From: Deltaproteobacteria bacterium
GTDB lineage: Bacteria; Desulfobacterota; Deferrimicrobia; Deferrimicrobiales; Deferrimicrobiaceae
Assembly: GCA_003105225.1 (NCBI GenBank)
Contig: PQAK01000064.1
Location: forward strand, 1-39,912
DNA: 39,912 bases
Direction of reading: 5' to 3'
The notes beneath the pieces are model-generated. The model saw only the letters and a program-made list of their open reading frames with translations, did not search any database and was not told the DNA's origin. Positions 18,380-27,742 of the stretch are shown here, piece after piece. Numbering within the stretch: position 1 is the first letter of the stretch; the number at the start of each line of letters is the position of its first letter. A program made the position numbers and the translations under genes.

Positions 18380-20529
18380 GGCTCTTTACGCGCCGCGTAC
18401 ACCTCCCGGGGTTTCCCTCCCTCGGAGGGCCCCACGATTCCCTGGCGCTCCATCTCTTCGATGATTCGCGCGGCGCGGTTGAACCCGATCTGGAGCCGCC
18501 GCTGCAGCAGCGACACGGAGGCGCGCCCTGCGCGCACCACTTCCTCCACGGCGGCGTCGAATTTCTCGTCCCTCGACGGATCGTGCTCCTCCTCGGCCGG
18601 CGGGACGTCGATGGAAGGCTCGTATACCGGCGCCCCCTGCGCCCGAAGGTGCGCCACGACCCGCTGGATCTCCGCCTCCCCCACGTAGGGGCCGTGCACC
18701 CGCAGGATCCCGCCGACGCCCGGCTGCAGGAAGAGCATGTCCCCGAACCCCAGGAGCGTTTCCGCGCCGGACTGGTCCAGGATGGTCCGGGAGTCGTACT
18801 GCGACGCCACCTTGAAGGAGATCCGCGCCGGGAAATTCGCCTTGATCACCCCGGTCAGGACGTCGACGGAGGGCCGTTGCGTGGCGAAGACAAGATGGAT
18901 CCCGGCGGCGCGGGCCATCTGCGTCAGCCGGGTGATCGTGTCCTCCACCTCCCGCCGGGACGCGGTCGTCATGACGAGATCCGCCAGCTCGTCGATCACG
19001 ATGACGATGTAGGGCAGCCGGGTCAGCTCCTCCCCCTCGCCGTTCCTGGTCCTGGGGCGGAACGCGGAGCGCGATCGTTTCTCCACGAGCTGGTTGTAGG
19101 CGTCGATGTGCCGCACGCCGTTTTCCTGCATGAGCTGGTACCGCCCGGTCATCTCCCCCACCGCCCACTTGAGCACCTGGCCCGCGTCCCGAGGCTGGGT
19201 GATGACGCTGTGGTAGAGGTGGGGAATCCCCTCGTAGGGGGACAGCTCGAGCATCTTCGGGTCGACCAGGATGAGCCGCACCTCGTCGGGCGTCGCGCGG
19301 AACAGGATCGACAGGATCATGGTGTGGAGCGCGACGCTCTTGCCCGAGCCGGTGGCGCCGGCGATCAGCAGGTGGGGCATCTTCGAGAGGTCCCGGACGA
19401 CCGGCTCCCCGAAGATGTCCTTCCCGAGGGCGAGCGACAGCGCCGATTCCGATTCCGCGTACGCGCGGCTTGCGAGAATCTCCCGCAGCGTGATCCGGGT
19501 CCGGTCCCCGTTGGGGATCTCGAATCCCATCACCCCTTTCCCGGGGATGTTGGGGACGACGCGGACCGACTCGCACCGCATCGCCAGCGCGAGGTCGTCC
19601 GCCATCGCCACGACCCGGTTCGCCTTGATCCCCGGAGCCGGCCGGAACTCGTACGTGGTGACGAGGGGGCCGGTCCGGATTTCCGTGATCGAGCCGTCGA
19701 TCCCGTACTGGGAAAGCTTTTCGATCAGGGTCTCCGCGTTCCGGTGAAGGGCTTCCTCGTCCGCCCCGTTCCCCCCCGCCCCCGGGGGCTCGAGCAGCTC
19801 CAGCGGCGGGAGCACGAATTCCCTTGCGGTGGCCCTTGCGGATTGCGCGGGCTCCGGAGGGGCCGGCGGCGGCGCCACGATGCGGGGGGGAGGCGGAGGC
19901 GTTTCCCGCCGGGGCTCCGCCTTCGGCCCGGAAGGCTCCCACTCCTCCTTCGGGGAGAGCTTCTCCTTGACCATGGCGCGGACTTCATCGGGGGTCTTCT
20001 TCCTGCGCCAGAGGGACGGCATGCCGGACAGCGGAAGCCCGGTGAACAGCATGAGGGAAAGGAGCAGGAGCGCGGAGAGGCACAGCAGGCCCCCCACGGG
20101 GTTCAGCAGCTTCCCGAAGAAATTGGCCCCCAGCAGGTATCCCACGATCCCGGGCAGGAAGAGATCCTGGTCGAGGATCCGGATGTGCCCGGTGAAGAAG
20201 CTCAGCACGCCGAGCAGGCAGCAGACGGCGATCAGCCCCCCCGCGGCCCGGCCCCATTTTCCCGAAATCCCCTCCCCGCGGAAGGTCCAGTAGGCAAGCG
20301 CCAGGCACAGGGCGGGAAACCCGATGGCGCCGATGCCGAACAGCTGCAGCAGCAGGTCGGAAAGGACCGCGCCCACCCATCCTCCCCAGTTGCGGACCCC
20401 CCCCGCCCCCGAGCTCCAGGCGGACAGGGAAGGGTCGACCTGGTGGAACGAGATCAGCGCCACCGCGAGGAAGATCCCGATGGTCAGGAACAGGATCGCG
20501 AGGGCGTCCCTGCGGATCTTCTCCCCCAT
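18376..20529 (-). CDS. ftsK: DNA translocase FtsK
   Basis: 717 aa; N-terminal TM segments; GATGSGKSVALHTMI Walker A; LPYIVIVIDELADLVM; C-terminal gamma winged helix. Confidence 0.97.
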   Translation of the reverse strand: MGEKIRRDALAILFLTIGIFLAVALISFHQVDPSLSAWSSGAGGVRNWGGWVGAVLSDLLLQLFGIGAIGFPALCLALAYWTFRGEGISGKWGRAAGGLIAVCCLLGVLSFFTGHIRILDQDLFLPGIVGYLLGANFFGKLLNPVGGLLCLSALLLLSLMLFTGLPLSGMPSLWRRKKTPDEVRAMVKEKLSPKEEWEPSGPKAEPRRETPPPPPRIVAPPPAPPEPAQSARATAREFVLPPLELLEPPGAGGNGADEEALHRNAETLIEKLSQYGIDGSITEIRTGPLVTTYEFRPAPGIKANRVVAMADDLALAMRCESVRVVPNIPGKGVMGFEIPNGDRTRITLREILASRAYAESESALSLALGKDIFGEPVVRDLSKMPHLLIAGATGSGKSVALHTMILSILFRATPDEVRLILVDPKMLELSPYEGIPHLYHSVITQPRDAGQVLKWAVGEMTGRYQLMQENGVRHIDAYNQLVEKRSRSAFRPRTRNGEGEELTRLPYIVIVIDELADLVMTTASRREVEDTITRLTQMARAAGIHLVFATQRPSVDVLTGVIKANFPARISFKVASQYDSRTILDQSGAETLLGFGDMLFLQPGVGGILRVHGPYVGEAEIQRVVAHLRAQGAPVYEPSIDVPPAEEEHDPSRDEKFDAAVEEVVRAGRASVSLLQRRLQIGFNRAARIIEEMERQGIVGPSEGGKPREVYAARKEP

Positions 20530-20530
20530 C

Positions 20531-22189
20531 CTAGAGCTCCATCACCACGGGGAGGATCACCGGTTTGCGCTCGAGGCGCTTGTTGAAGTAGCGGCGCAGC
20601 GCCTTCCGGATCTCGGTCTGGATCTCCGCCAGGTCCTTCCTCGACTCGACGCCGCTTTCCTCCCAGGTCTTCAGCACGATCTCCCTCGCCTCCTCGACGC
20701 TCGCTTCCGATCCGTTCTCCGTGACGACGCCCCGCGTCATCACGTCCGGACCGTACAGGATCTCCCCCGTCGTCGACGAGAGCGCGAGCACCACCATGAC
20801 GATCCCCACCTGGGAAAGCTGGTACCGGTCCTTGAGGACGAAGCTCTCCACGTCGGCCACGCCTTTCCCGTCGACGAAGAAGCGTCCCACGGCAAGCTTG
20901 CCCGGGCGGGAGAGCTCTCCCCCGGAAAATTCCAGGATGTCCCCGTTCAAGGCCACCTCGGGGTGGGGAACGCCCCTTTCCACCGCCAGGTTCCTGTGCC
21001 GGTAGAGAAAGCGCGGGTCGCCGTGGACGGGGATGAAGTATTTCGGGCGTACCGTGTCGATCATGAGCTGCAGCTCTTCCCTGCTGGCATGGCCCGAAAC
21101 GTGGACTTCGGAGATCTTTTCGTGCAGGACCTCCGCGCCGGCCAGGTACAGGTGATTGATCACGCTGGCGATCGCCCGCTCGTTCCCGGGGATGAACTTG
21201 GAGGAGAGGACCACGGTGTCCCCTTCGCGGACCCGGACGTGCTTGTGCTCGCCCAGCGCCATGAGCGTCAGCGCCGAACGGGGCTCCCCCTGGCTTCCCG
21301 TCGTCAGCACGGCGATGCCCCGGCCGGCGGGCGTCTCCGCTTCTTCGACGGGAAGCAGGATGTCGGGACGCGGCAGCGCCATGCACCCCAGCTCCAGTGC
21401 GGTCGCCACGTTGCGGACCATGCTCTTCCCGCACAGCGCCACCCTGCGCCCATGGCGGGAGGCGGCCGAGAGCACCCCCTGGATCCGGTGGATGTTCGAA
21501 GAGAACATCGCGACGATGACCCGCCCCTTCGCCTCCGCGAAGATCTCCGACAACGCTTCCTCCACGAACCCCTCCGGCAGGCTGTGCCCTTCCTTCTCCA
21601 CGTTGGTGGAGTCGGAGAACAGCGCCGTCACCGGTTCCTCGGAGGCCAGGCGCGCCAGGCGGGGGATCGCGGTCGGGACGCCGTCGGGGGGACGGGGGTC
21701 GATCTTGAAATCCCCGGTATGGACGAACACGCCTTCCCCGCAGCGCAGGATGTATCCCACGCCGTCGGGGATGCTGTGGCAGACGGGAAAGGGTTCGATG
21801 TCGAAGCTCCCGATGCGGAAACGCCCGGACCTGCCGATGGGGACCAGGCGCGCCGCGCCGTCCAGGCCGAACTCCTCGAGGCGGTGGCGCAGGAGGCCGA
21901 GCGTCAGCGGGGTTCCATGGACCGGGACGTCGAATTCCTTCAGGAGGAACGAAACCGCGCCGATGTGATCTTCGTGCCCGTGGGTGAGCAGGAGGCCCTT
22001 CAGGCGGCTCGCGGTCTCCCGCAGGACGCCGAAATCGGGGACGACGTAGTCGACCCCCAGCATCGTGTCGTCGGGAAACATGAGGCCGGCGTCGATCAGG
22101 AGCGCGGACTCGCCGTCGTCGAACAGCATGGAGTTGAGGCCGATCTCGCCAACCCCCCCCAGCGGCACCACCCGAAGCGGCATCCTCAC
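20531..22189 (-). CDS. rnj: Ribonuclease J (MBL-fold, beta-CASP)
   Basis: LRVVPLGGVGEIGLNSMLFDD; GLLLTHGHEDHIGAVSFLL; HTGDFKID; HVSGHASREELQLMIDTVRPKYFIPVHGD. Confidence 0.95.
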   Translation of the reverse strand: MRMPLRVVPLGGVGEIGLNSMLFDDGESALLIDAGLMFPDDTMLGVDYVVPDFGVLRETASRLKGLLLTHGHEDHIGAVSFLLKEFDVPVHGTPLTLGLLRHRLEEFGLDGAARLVPIGRSGRFRIGSFDIEPFPVCHSIPDGVGYILRCGEGVFVHTGDFKIDPRPPDGVPTAIPRLARLASEEPVTALFSDSTNVEKEGHSLPEGFVEEALSEIFAEAKGRVIVAMFSSNIHRIQGVLSAASRHGRRVALCGKSMVRNVATALELGCMALPRPDILLPVEEAETPAGRGIAVLTTGSQGEPRSALTLMALGEHKHVRVREGDTVVLSSKFIPGNERAIASVINHLYLAGAEVLHEKISEVHVSGHASREELQLMIDTVRPKYFIPVHGDPRFLYRHRNLAVERGVPHPEVALNGDILEFSGGELSRPGKLAVGRFFVDGKGVADVESFVLKDRYQLSQVGIVMVVLALSSTTGEILYGPDVMTRGVVTENGSEASVEEAREIVLKTWEESGVESRKDLAEIQTEIRKALRRYFNKRLERKPVILPVVMEL

Positions 22190-22217
22190 CTCGCAGGACG
22201 ATGAAACCTAAAAGGTA

Positions 22218-22946
22218 TCACAATACGGCCCGCGGCCGTCGTTCCGCCACTTCCAACCGCGCGGCCAGGATCCTGCGCCTCGCCTCCAGCGCGATTTCCT
22301 GCTTGGAGGAAAAGACGCCGGAAGCCGGGGAGAGGGGCTCCAGGACGCGCACGGTCAGCACCGCCGGCCGGAATAGGAGGGACCCCTTGGGCAGGGCGAA
22401 GCGGCCGCCGTCGATGTAGACCGGAAGGACGGAGACGCCCGCTTTCTGTGCGATGTAGAAGGCCCCGGCCTTGAACTCCCCGATCTCGCCGTCCGCGCTG
22501 CGGGTCCCCTCGGGAAAGATCACCACGACCTGCCCCTTGCCGATCCGCCGGACCGCCTTTTTCATCAGGCGGACCGCGTCGCGGGGATCGTCCCGGTCGA
22601 TGAACAGATTGCCCGCGAACTCCATCGCCCTGCCGAACATCGGGATTTCCCCCAGTTCCCGCTTCGCCAGGAACTTGATCTCCCTCGGGAACGCGGCGAG
22701 AAACAGCGGGATGTCCACCAGGCTCTGGTGGTTCGACACGAGGATGGCCCCTCCCGGCGGGAGCCGCTCCGCTCCCTCCACCCGCACCCGCCATCCCCCG
22801 AGGAGGATAAACCCCTTCCCCCACCATGTCATCAGCCTGGCGGAGGCGCGCTCCGAGCGCGTGACCGCCCCGCAGAGGAACACGGTCAGAGAGGCGAAAA
22901 AGGTGAAACCCAGTATGGCGACGGACTTGAGCGCGCCCGTGATCAC
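22218..22946 (-). CDS. plsC: 1-acyl-sn-glycerol-3-phosphate acyltransferase (GTG start)
   Basis: VSNHQSLVDIPLFLAAF (HxxxxD-type); VVIFPEGTRSADGEIGEFKAGAFYIAQKAGVSVLPVYIDG. Confidence 0.92.
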   Translation of the reverse strand: MITGALKSVAILGFTFFASLTVFLCGAVTRSERASARLMTWWGKGFILLGGWRVRVEGAERLPPGGAILVSNHQSLVDIPLFLAAFPREIKFLAKRELGEIPMFGRAMEFAGNLFIDRDDPRDAVRLMKKAVRRIGKGQVVVIFPEGTRSADGEIGEFKAGAFYIAQKAGVSVLPVYIDGGRFALPKGSLLFRPAVLTVRVLEPLSPASGVFSSKQEIALEARRRILAARLEVAERRPRAVL

Positions 22947-23521
22947 CAGTCCGCTTCCTCCCGGAAGCTGTAAAAGGAGCCGTCGCCTATTATGACATGA
23001 TCGAGAACGGCGATCCCCACGATTCCGCCGGCGGAACGGAGCCGCTTCGTGATCTCCCGGTCCTCGGGGCTCGGCGCGGGGTCGCCGCTGGGGTGGTTGT
23101 GGATCAGGAGCACCGAGGCCGCCCGTTCCCGCACCGCGGGGGCGAACACCTCCCGGGGGTGGATGAGGCTGCCGTTGAGGATTCCCGTCGAGACGCGGAC
23201 GTCCTGCACCGGGCGGTTCTTGACGTCCAGCAGCACGGCGAGAAACACCTCGACGGCGTAGTCGGCGAGGAGGTAGCGATAGCGTTCGAACACGTCGGAC
23301 GCCGACCGGTACGGCTCCGGCCGGGAAGGGGGCGCCGACAGCGCCCGCCGGACGATCTCCACCGCCGCCTCCCACCGCTTCCGCAGCGACGGATCGGCCG
23401 TCTCCTCACCGCGCGCGACGCTTCGCATCCGATCGCCGTCTCCGGGGAAGGCGGCCCGGAACAGGTCCGCCTCCTCGCAGGCCTCGAGCGGCCTTCCGTT
23501 CCGGCCGGGGAGTCTGGGCAT
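22943..23521 (-). CDS. radC: RadC / JAB-MPN domain DNA repair-associated protein
   Basis: FLAVLLDVKNRPVQDVRVSTGILNGSLIHPREVFAPAVRERAASVLLIHNHPSGDPAPSPEDREITKRL. Confidence 0.93.
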   Translation of the reverse strand: MPRLPGRNGRPLEACEEADLFRAAFPGDGDRMRSVARGEETADPSLRKRWEAAVEIVRRALSAPPSRPEPYRSASDVFERYRYLLADYAVEVFLAVLLDVKNRPVQDVRVSTGILNGSLIHPREVFAPAVRERAASVLLIHNHPSGDPAPSPEDREITKRLRSAGGIVGIAVLDHVIIGDGSFYSFREEADW

Positions 23522-23611
23522 GGTCCCTCCCTGAAGGGGATACGGGCAGGCATTCAACATCCGTTCCAAAAAATCCCGAAGAATGGAATACCTTTCGGCG
23601 ATAATAAGAAT

Positions 23612-24559
23612 ATGGAGTTCGGGGAAGCCCAATCGGCGATCCGCCGCCTGCGGGACAATGTCGAGTCGGTTCTTCTGGGGAAGAGGGAGGCCGTGGAACT
23701 GGCGCTCTCCTCCTTCCTCGCCGGGGGGCACATCCTCCTGGAGGACCTCCCGGGTACGGGGAAGACGACGCTTGCGCGGGCCCTCGCAGCGAGCATCTCG
23801 GGCTCGTTCCGGCGCGTCCAGTTCACGAGCGACCTCCTGCCGCAGGATGTTCTCGGCGTCCATATCTTCGACGCGGAGAAGCGGGGCTTCACGTTTTCCC
23901 CCGGGCCCCTGTTCGCCAACATCGTCCTCGCGGACGAGATCAACCGGAGCAACCCGAGGGCCCAGAGCGCCCTGCTCGAAGCGATGAGCGAGCGGCAGGT
24001 GACGGTGGACAACCGGACGTACCCGCTCCCCGACCCGTTCCTCGTCATCGCCACCCAGAATCCGTTCGACCAGCACGGGACCTATCCCCTCCCCGAATCC
24101 CAGCTCGACCGGTTCAATCTCCGGCTGCGGCTTTCCTACCCGGACCGGAATTCGGAACTGCGCCTGATCCGGGAAAACAACCTGTTCACCACCCGGGACG
24201 GCATCCCGCCCGTTCTCCGTTCCGATCAGGTCCTGGAGTGCCGCTCTCTCCTGAACCGGGTCACCGTCCGGGAGCCCGTCGTGTCCTACATCCACCGGAT
24301 CGTGGAGGCGACGCGGTCGCACCCCGCGATCCGGCTCGGGGCTTCCCCCCGCGGCGCCATCGGGCTCAAGAGCACCTCGCAGGCGCTTGCATTCCTCTCG
24401 GGGCGGGATTACGTCGTCCCCGGCGACGTCAAGAAAACCGCATCGGCCGTGCTGTGCCACCGCATCTTCCCGAAAGGGTCCTCCGGGGGGGAAGCGTCCG
24501 CCGATGCCGCGGCGGCGGTCCTGTCGGAGATCCTCGAGACCGTCCCCGCGCCCGTATGA
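23612..24559 (+). CDS. MoxR-family AAA+ ATPase
   Basis: MEFGEAQSAIRRL...HILLEDLPGTGKTTLARALA...VLADEINRSNPRAQSALLEAMSERQVT...VIATQNPFDQHGTYPLPESQLDRF. Confidence 0.96.
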   Translation: MEFGEAQSAIRRLRDNVESVLLGKREAVELALSSFLAGGHILLEDLPGTGKTTLARALAASISGSFRRVQFTSDLLPQDVLGVHIFDAEKRGFTFSPGPLFANIVLADEINRSNPRAQSALLEAMSERQVTVDNRTYPLPDPFLVIATQNPFDQHGTYPLPESQLDRFNLRLRLSYPDRNSELRLIRENNLFTTRDGIPPVLRSDQVLECRSLLNRVTVREPVVSYIHRIVEATRSHPAIRLGASPRGAIGLKSTSQALAFLSGRDYVVPGDVKKTASAVLCHRIFPKGSSGGEASADAAAAVLSEILETVPAPV

Positions 24560-25521
24560 AGCCGCCGCGCCCCGCCCTTCGCGCGAGGATCCGGCTTCCG
24601 CGCAGGCTCCGGGTCACGTTCGAAGGAAAGGGGTTCCTGCTGCTCACGCTCGGGGTGGGAGCGGCGGCGATCAACACGGGCAACAACCTCCTCTACATCG
24701 CCCTGTGCATGAACCTGAGCTTCATCATTCTCTCGGGGATCCTGTCCGAAGGATCGATCCGGGGAGTCACCCTTCGGATCGGCCCGGTCTCCGATGCCTT
24801 CGCCTCCCGCGAGAGCCTGCTGGCCGTCACGTGCTCCGCCTCCGGGAAGCGTTTCCCGGCGATGTCGCTGGCGGTGGGGCTTGCGTTCGAGGATGTCCGC
24901 CTCTGCGCGCGCTTCCCGGAAATACCGGCCGGCGGCTCGGCGACCCGGATCCTGCCGTTCCTGCCGAAGCGGCGGGGGATGCTGCCCGCCGGTTCCTGCA
25001 CCGTCTCCACGAGGTTCCCGTTCGCCCTGTTCGAGAAATCGATGGACGCCGCGGTGGAGACCTCCCTGCTGGTGTATCCGGAACCGTCCGGGGGGGAGGA
25101 GACCGCGGACGGCGGTGAAGTCTCCGATCCCTCCGGGAGCGTCGCGCTCGCCGGAAGACAGGGGACGACGATCCGCGGCGCGCGCGACCACATGCCCGCG
25201 GACCCCTTCCGGGACATCCACTGGAAGGCGTCGGCGCGGATGGGAAAATGGATGGTCAAGGTACGCGAACGGGAAGCGGTCCCCGTGTCCGACCTGCGCC
25301 TCCCCGCACCCTGCCCCCCGGACGAGTTCGAACGCCGCGTCTCCGGCGCCTGCGCCTTTGTCCTTCGGTGCGAGAAGGAGGGGCGGCCTTACCGCATCTG
25401 GGCCGGGGATCACCTGCGCGTGGATGCCTCGGGCGGCAATTGCCGGACCCGGGCGCTGTCCTTCCTGGCGCTCGTCGCCGCGGACGGCACCCTCTCCCCG
25501 GCAGGGAGCTATCGGGCATGA
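24556..25521 (+). CDS. DUF58 domain protein
   Basis: Two N-terminal hydrophobic segments; RDIHWKASARMGKWMVKVREREA typical of DUF58; ATGA overlap with moxR; start internal to ORF-track entry. Confidence 0.88.
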   Translation: MKPPRPALRARIRLPRRLRVTFEGKGFLLLTLGVGAAAINTGNNLLYIALCMNLSFIILSGILSEGSIRGVTLRIGPVSDAFASRESLLAVTCSASGKRFPAMSLAVGLAFEDVRLCARFPEIPAGGSATRILPFLPKRRGMLPAGSCTVSTRFPFALFEKSMDAAVETSLLVYPEPSGGEETADGGEVSDPSGSVALAGRQGTTIRGARDHMPADPFRDIHWKASARMGKWMVKVREREAVPVSDLRLPAPCPPDEFERRVSGACAFVLRCEKEGRPYRIWAGDHLRVDASGGNCRTRALSFLALVAADGTLSPAGSYRA

Positions 25522-27578
25522 CGGGCCGTACCGCCGCCTCCCGGACCGGCTTGCTCTGGTGGGTCCTGCGGGCGCAGTGGGCGTGGGGCCTGCTCCTGCT
25601 GGCCCTATTGACGGAAGTCTCCCGGGCCGCGATCCTCGCGACCGGGGCTGCGTTTCTCGCCGGGGGGATCCTCGACCGGGCGGGAGCCCAACGCGCGGGA
25701 TTGCACCGGCTGACGGTTCCCTTCGTGGCCCTTGCCGTGGCCGCATCCGCGGCCGATCTTTTCCTCGGAAGCGGCGACTTCCTCTTCGCCGTCTCCGTCC
25801 TCGTGCTGGGCGTCCAGTCGGTGAAGTTCATGCTGCCCAAAAATCCCCGCGACGGGTGGCAGCTGTGCGCCATTTCCTTCCTCGAGTTCCTCGCGGCGGC
25901 GGGAACCACCACGGAAATCCAGTTCGCCGCCTTCAGCGTGGTCTACCTCGGCCTGAGCGCGGGAGGGATGTGGGCCCTCCAGGCATGGCAGGGGGAAGAG
26001 GAGGGGGATGCCGCCCGGACCGTGCGCCCCCGCTTCGCCGCGAAGCTGCTGCTCCTGACCACGGCGGGGGGCATTCTCCTCACCGCGGTCCTGTTCGCCG
26101 CGACCCCCCGCATCGGGATGGGGCAGATCCTGCGCCGCCTGGGCCGGGCCGACGGGATCACCGGATTCTCCGACACGATCTCCCTGCGCGAAGTGACGGC
26201 GGTGAAGGCGGACCGCCGCGTGGTCGCCCGCGTGGAATTTCCGGCAATGCCTCCCGGGGCATCGCCGCTTTCGTTCCTCCTGCGGGGGGCATCCTATCCC
26301 CGGTTCGACGGAACCGCATGGAAACGCACATGGGGAGGCCGACAGCGCGTCCTCCGAAGCGGATTCCATTACCTCGTTTCCCCCCTTCCCCGCAACACCC
26401 GCCTCTTCACTGCGGAGATCACGCTGGAGGCGATGGACAATCCCGCCCTGTTCGTGTACGGAAATCCCGTTCAGCTGGAGGGCAGCCTGGGGGAAATCTG
26501 GGAAGATGCGGCGGGGAGCCTCTCTCTCTCGCAGCCCGGCCACACCGCCCTTCGCTACCGCCTGCAGTATTCCACCGAACCGTCCGGCGGACCGATGGAC
26601 CGGACGCCCGCGACACCCCTCGATCAGGAACTGCCCCCCGGATCGGACGACATCCGGGAACTCGCCGCCCGTGTGACCGCCGGGGGAGCGTCGGACGCGG
26701 AGAAGGCGGAGCTGGCGCTGCGCCATTTCCGGACCGGATACCGGTACACGGTCACCCATCCGGCCTCCTCGATCCGGGAATTCCTCTTTTCCAGCAGGGC
26801 GGGCTTCTGCGAGCACTATGCGACCGCCCTGGCGCTCCTCCTGCGCGCCTCGGGGATACCGGCACGCGTGGCGGCGGGGTACCTCGGCGGAGAATGGAGC
26901 GACGTCGGGAAATACCTCATCGTCCGCCAGTCCGACGCGCACGCATGGACGGAAGCCCGGATCGGCGGGAAGTGGGTGACGTTGGACGCCACGCCGCCGC
27001 TCGGGGAGGGCTCTCCGTTCTTCGCGCGGACCGGGACGGTGGGGATGTACCTGGACTGGGCGCGCCAACGCTGGAACAAATACGTCGTGGACTATTCCTT
27101 GAAGATGCAGGCGGAGACCGTGTCGGAGGGGTGGGCGGCGTTCCGGCGGGCGCGCACGGGGATCCTCCGGGCGTTTTCCCCGGGCGGGGATTTCCGGAAG
27201 CCCTTCTGGCTGGCAGCGATCCTGCCGCCCGCGGTTTTTCTCCTGATCCTCCTCCGGAGAATGCTGCGGCCGTCGTCGGTCAGGGAGCGGGACGCCCTGC
27301 GGGCCAGGGGGGAATCCCGGCCCCCGCGGCCGTATGCCAGGCTGCTGCGCCGCCTGGCCGCCCGGGGGCGCCGCCCTTCGAGCGGGACCACCCTGGAGGA
27401 GATGCTCCTCCTTGCCGCGCGGGAAAAACCGCCCATGGCAGGCGGCATCTCCCGGTTCCTCGCGCTGTATCACCGGGACCGCTTCGGGGCAAATCCGCTA
27501 TCCTCCACCGAGTTCCGCGAGGCCAGCCGGCTCGCGAACCGGCTCGGCAGGGAAATCTCCCGCCCGGGTGCATCGTAG
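25518..27578 (+). CDS. TgpA-like membrane transglutaminase (DUF3488 + transglutaminase core)
   Basis: Multiple N-terminal TMs; SSRAGFCEHYATALALLLRASGIPARVAAGYLGGEW...DAHAWTEARIGGKWVTLDATPPLG (Cys-His-Asp). Confidence 0.93.
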   Translation: MTGRTAASRTGLLWWVLRAQWAWGLLLLALLTEVSRAAILATGAAFLAGGILDRAGAQRAGLHRLTVPFVALAVAASAADLFLGSGDFLFAVSVLVLGVQSVKFMLPKNPRDGWQLCAISFLEFLAAAGTTTEIQFAAFSVVYLGLSAGGMWALQAWQGEEEGDAARTVRPRFAAKLLLLTTAGGILLTAVLFAATPRIGMGQILRRLGRADGITGFSDTISLREVTAVKADRRVVARVEFPAMPPGASPLSFLLRGASYPRFDGTAWKRTWGGRQRVLRSGFHYLVSPLPRNTRLFTAEITLEAMDNPALFVYGNPVQLEGSLGEIWEDAAGSLSLSQPGHTALRYRLQYSTEPSGGPMDRTPATPLDQELPPGSDDIRELAARVTAGGASDAEKAELALRHFRTGYRYTVTHPASSIREFLFSSRAGFCEHYATALALLLRASGIPARVAAGYLGGEWSDVGKYLIVRQSDAHAWTEARIGGKWVTLDATPPLGEGSPFFARTGTVGMYLDWARQRWNKYVVDYSLKMQAETVSEGWAAFRRARTGILRAFSPGGDFRKPFWLAAILPPAVFLLILLRRMLRPSSVRERDALRARGESRPPRPYARLLRRLAARGRRPSSGTTLEEMLLLAAREKPPMAGGISRFLALYHRDRFGANPLSSTEFREASRLANRLGREISRPGAS

Positions 27579-27742
27579 CCGCCGCCTGTCCCGCCGCGTC
27601 CGGAAACCGGTCCGGACCGTCCCGTTCCCGGATCGATGAGCCGAACGTCCTGTCCGCCCCTGCCCGCTGTCTTCCTTGATCCGCGATCCGCCCCCGTCGG
27701 CGGCACGCGGATTGCTCCGCATCGGGCGGGAGGGTCCGCCGC

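Noticed and set aside
27598-27618. GTCCGG...CCGGAC / GGTCCGGACC palindrome between transglutaminase and comM genes
   Set aside because: Short GC palindrome with no poly-T and no flanking support
24794-27679. 961-aa ORF overlapping DUF58 and transglutaminase genes
   Set aside because: Out-of-frame shadow of two well-supported genes; composition is Arg/Pro/Gly rich without domain motifs
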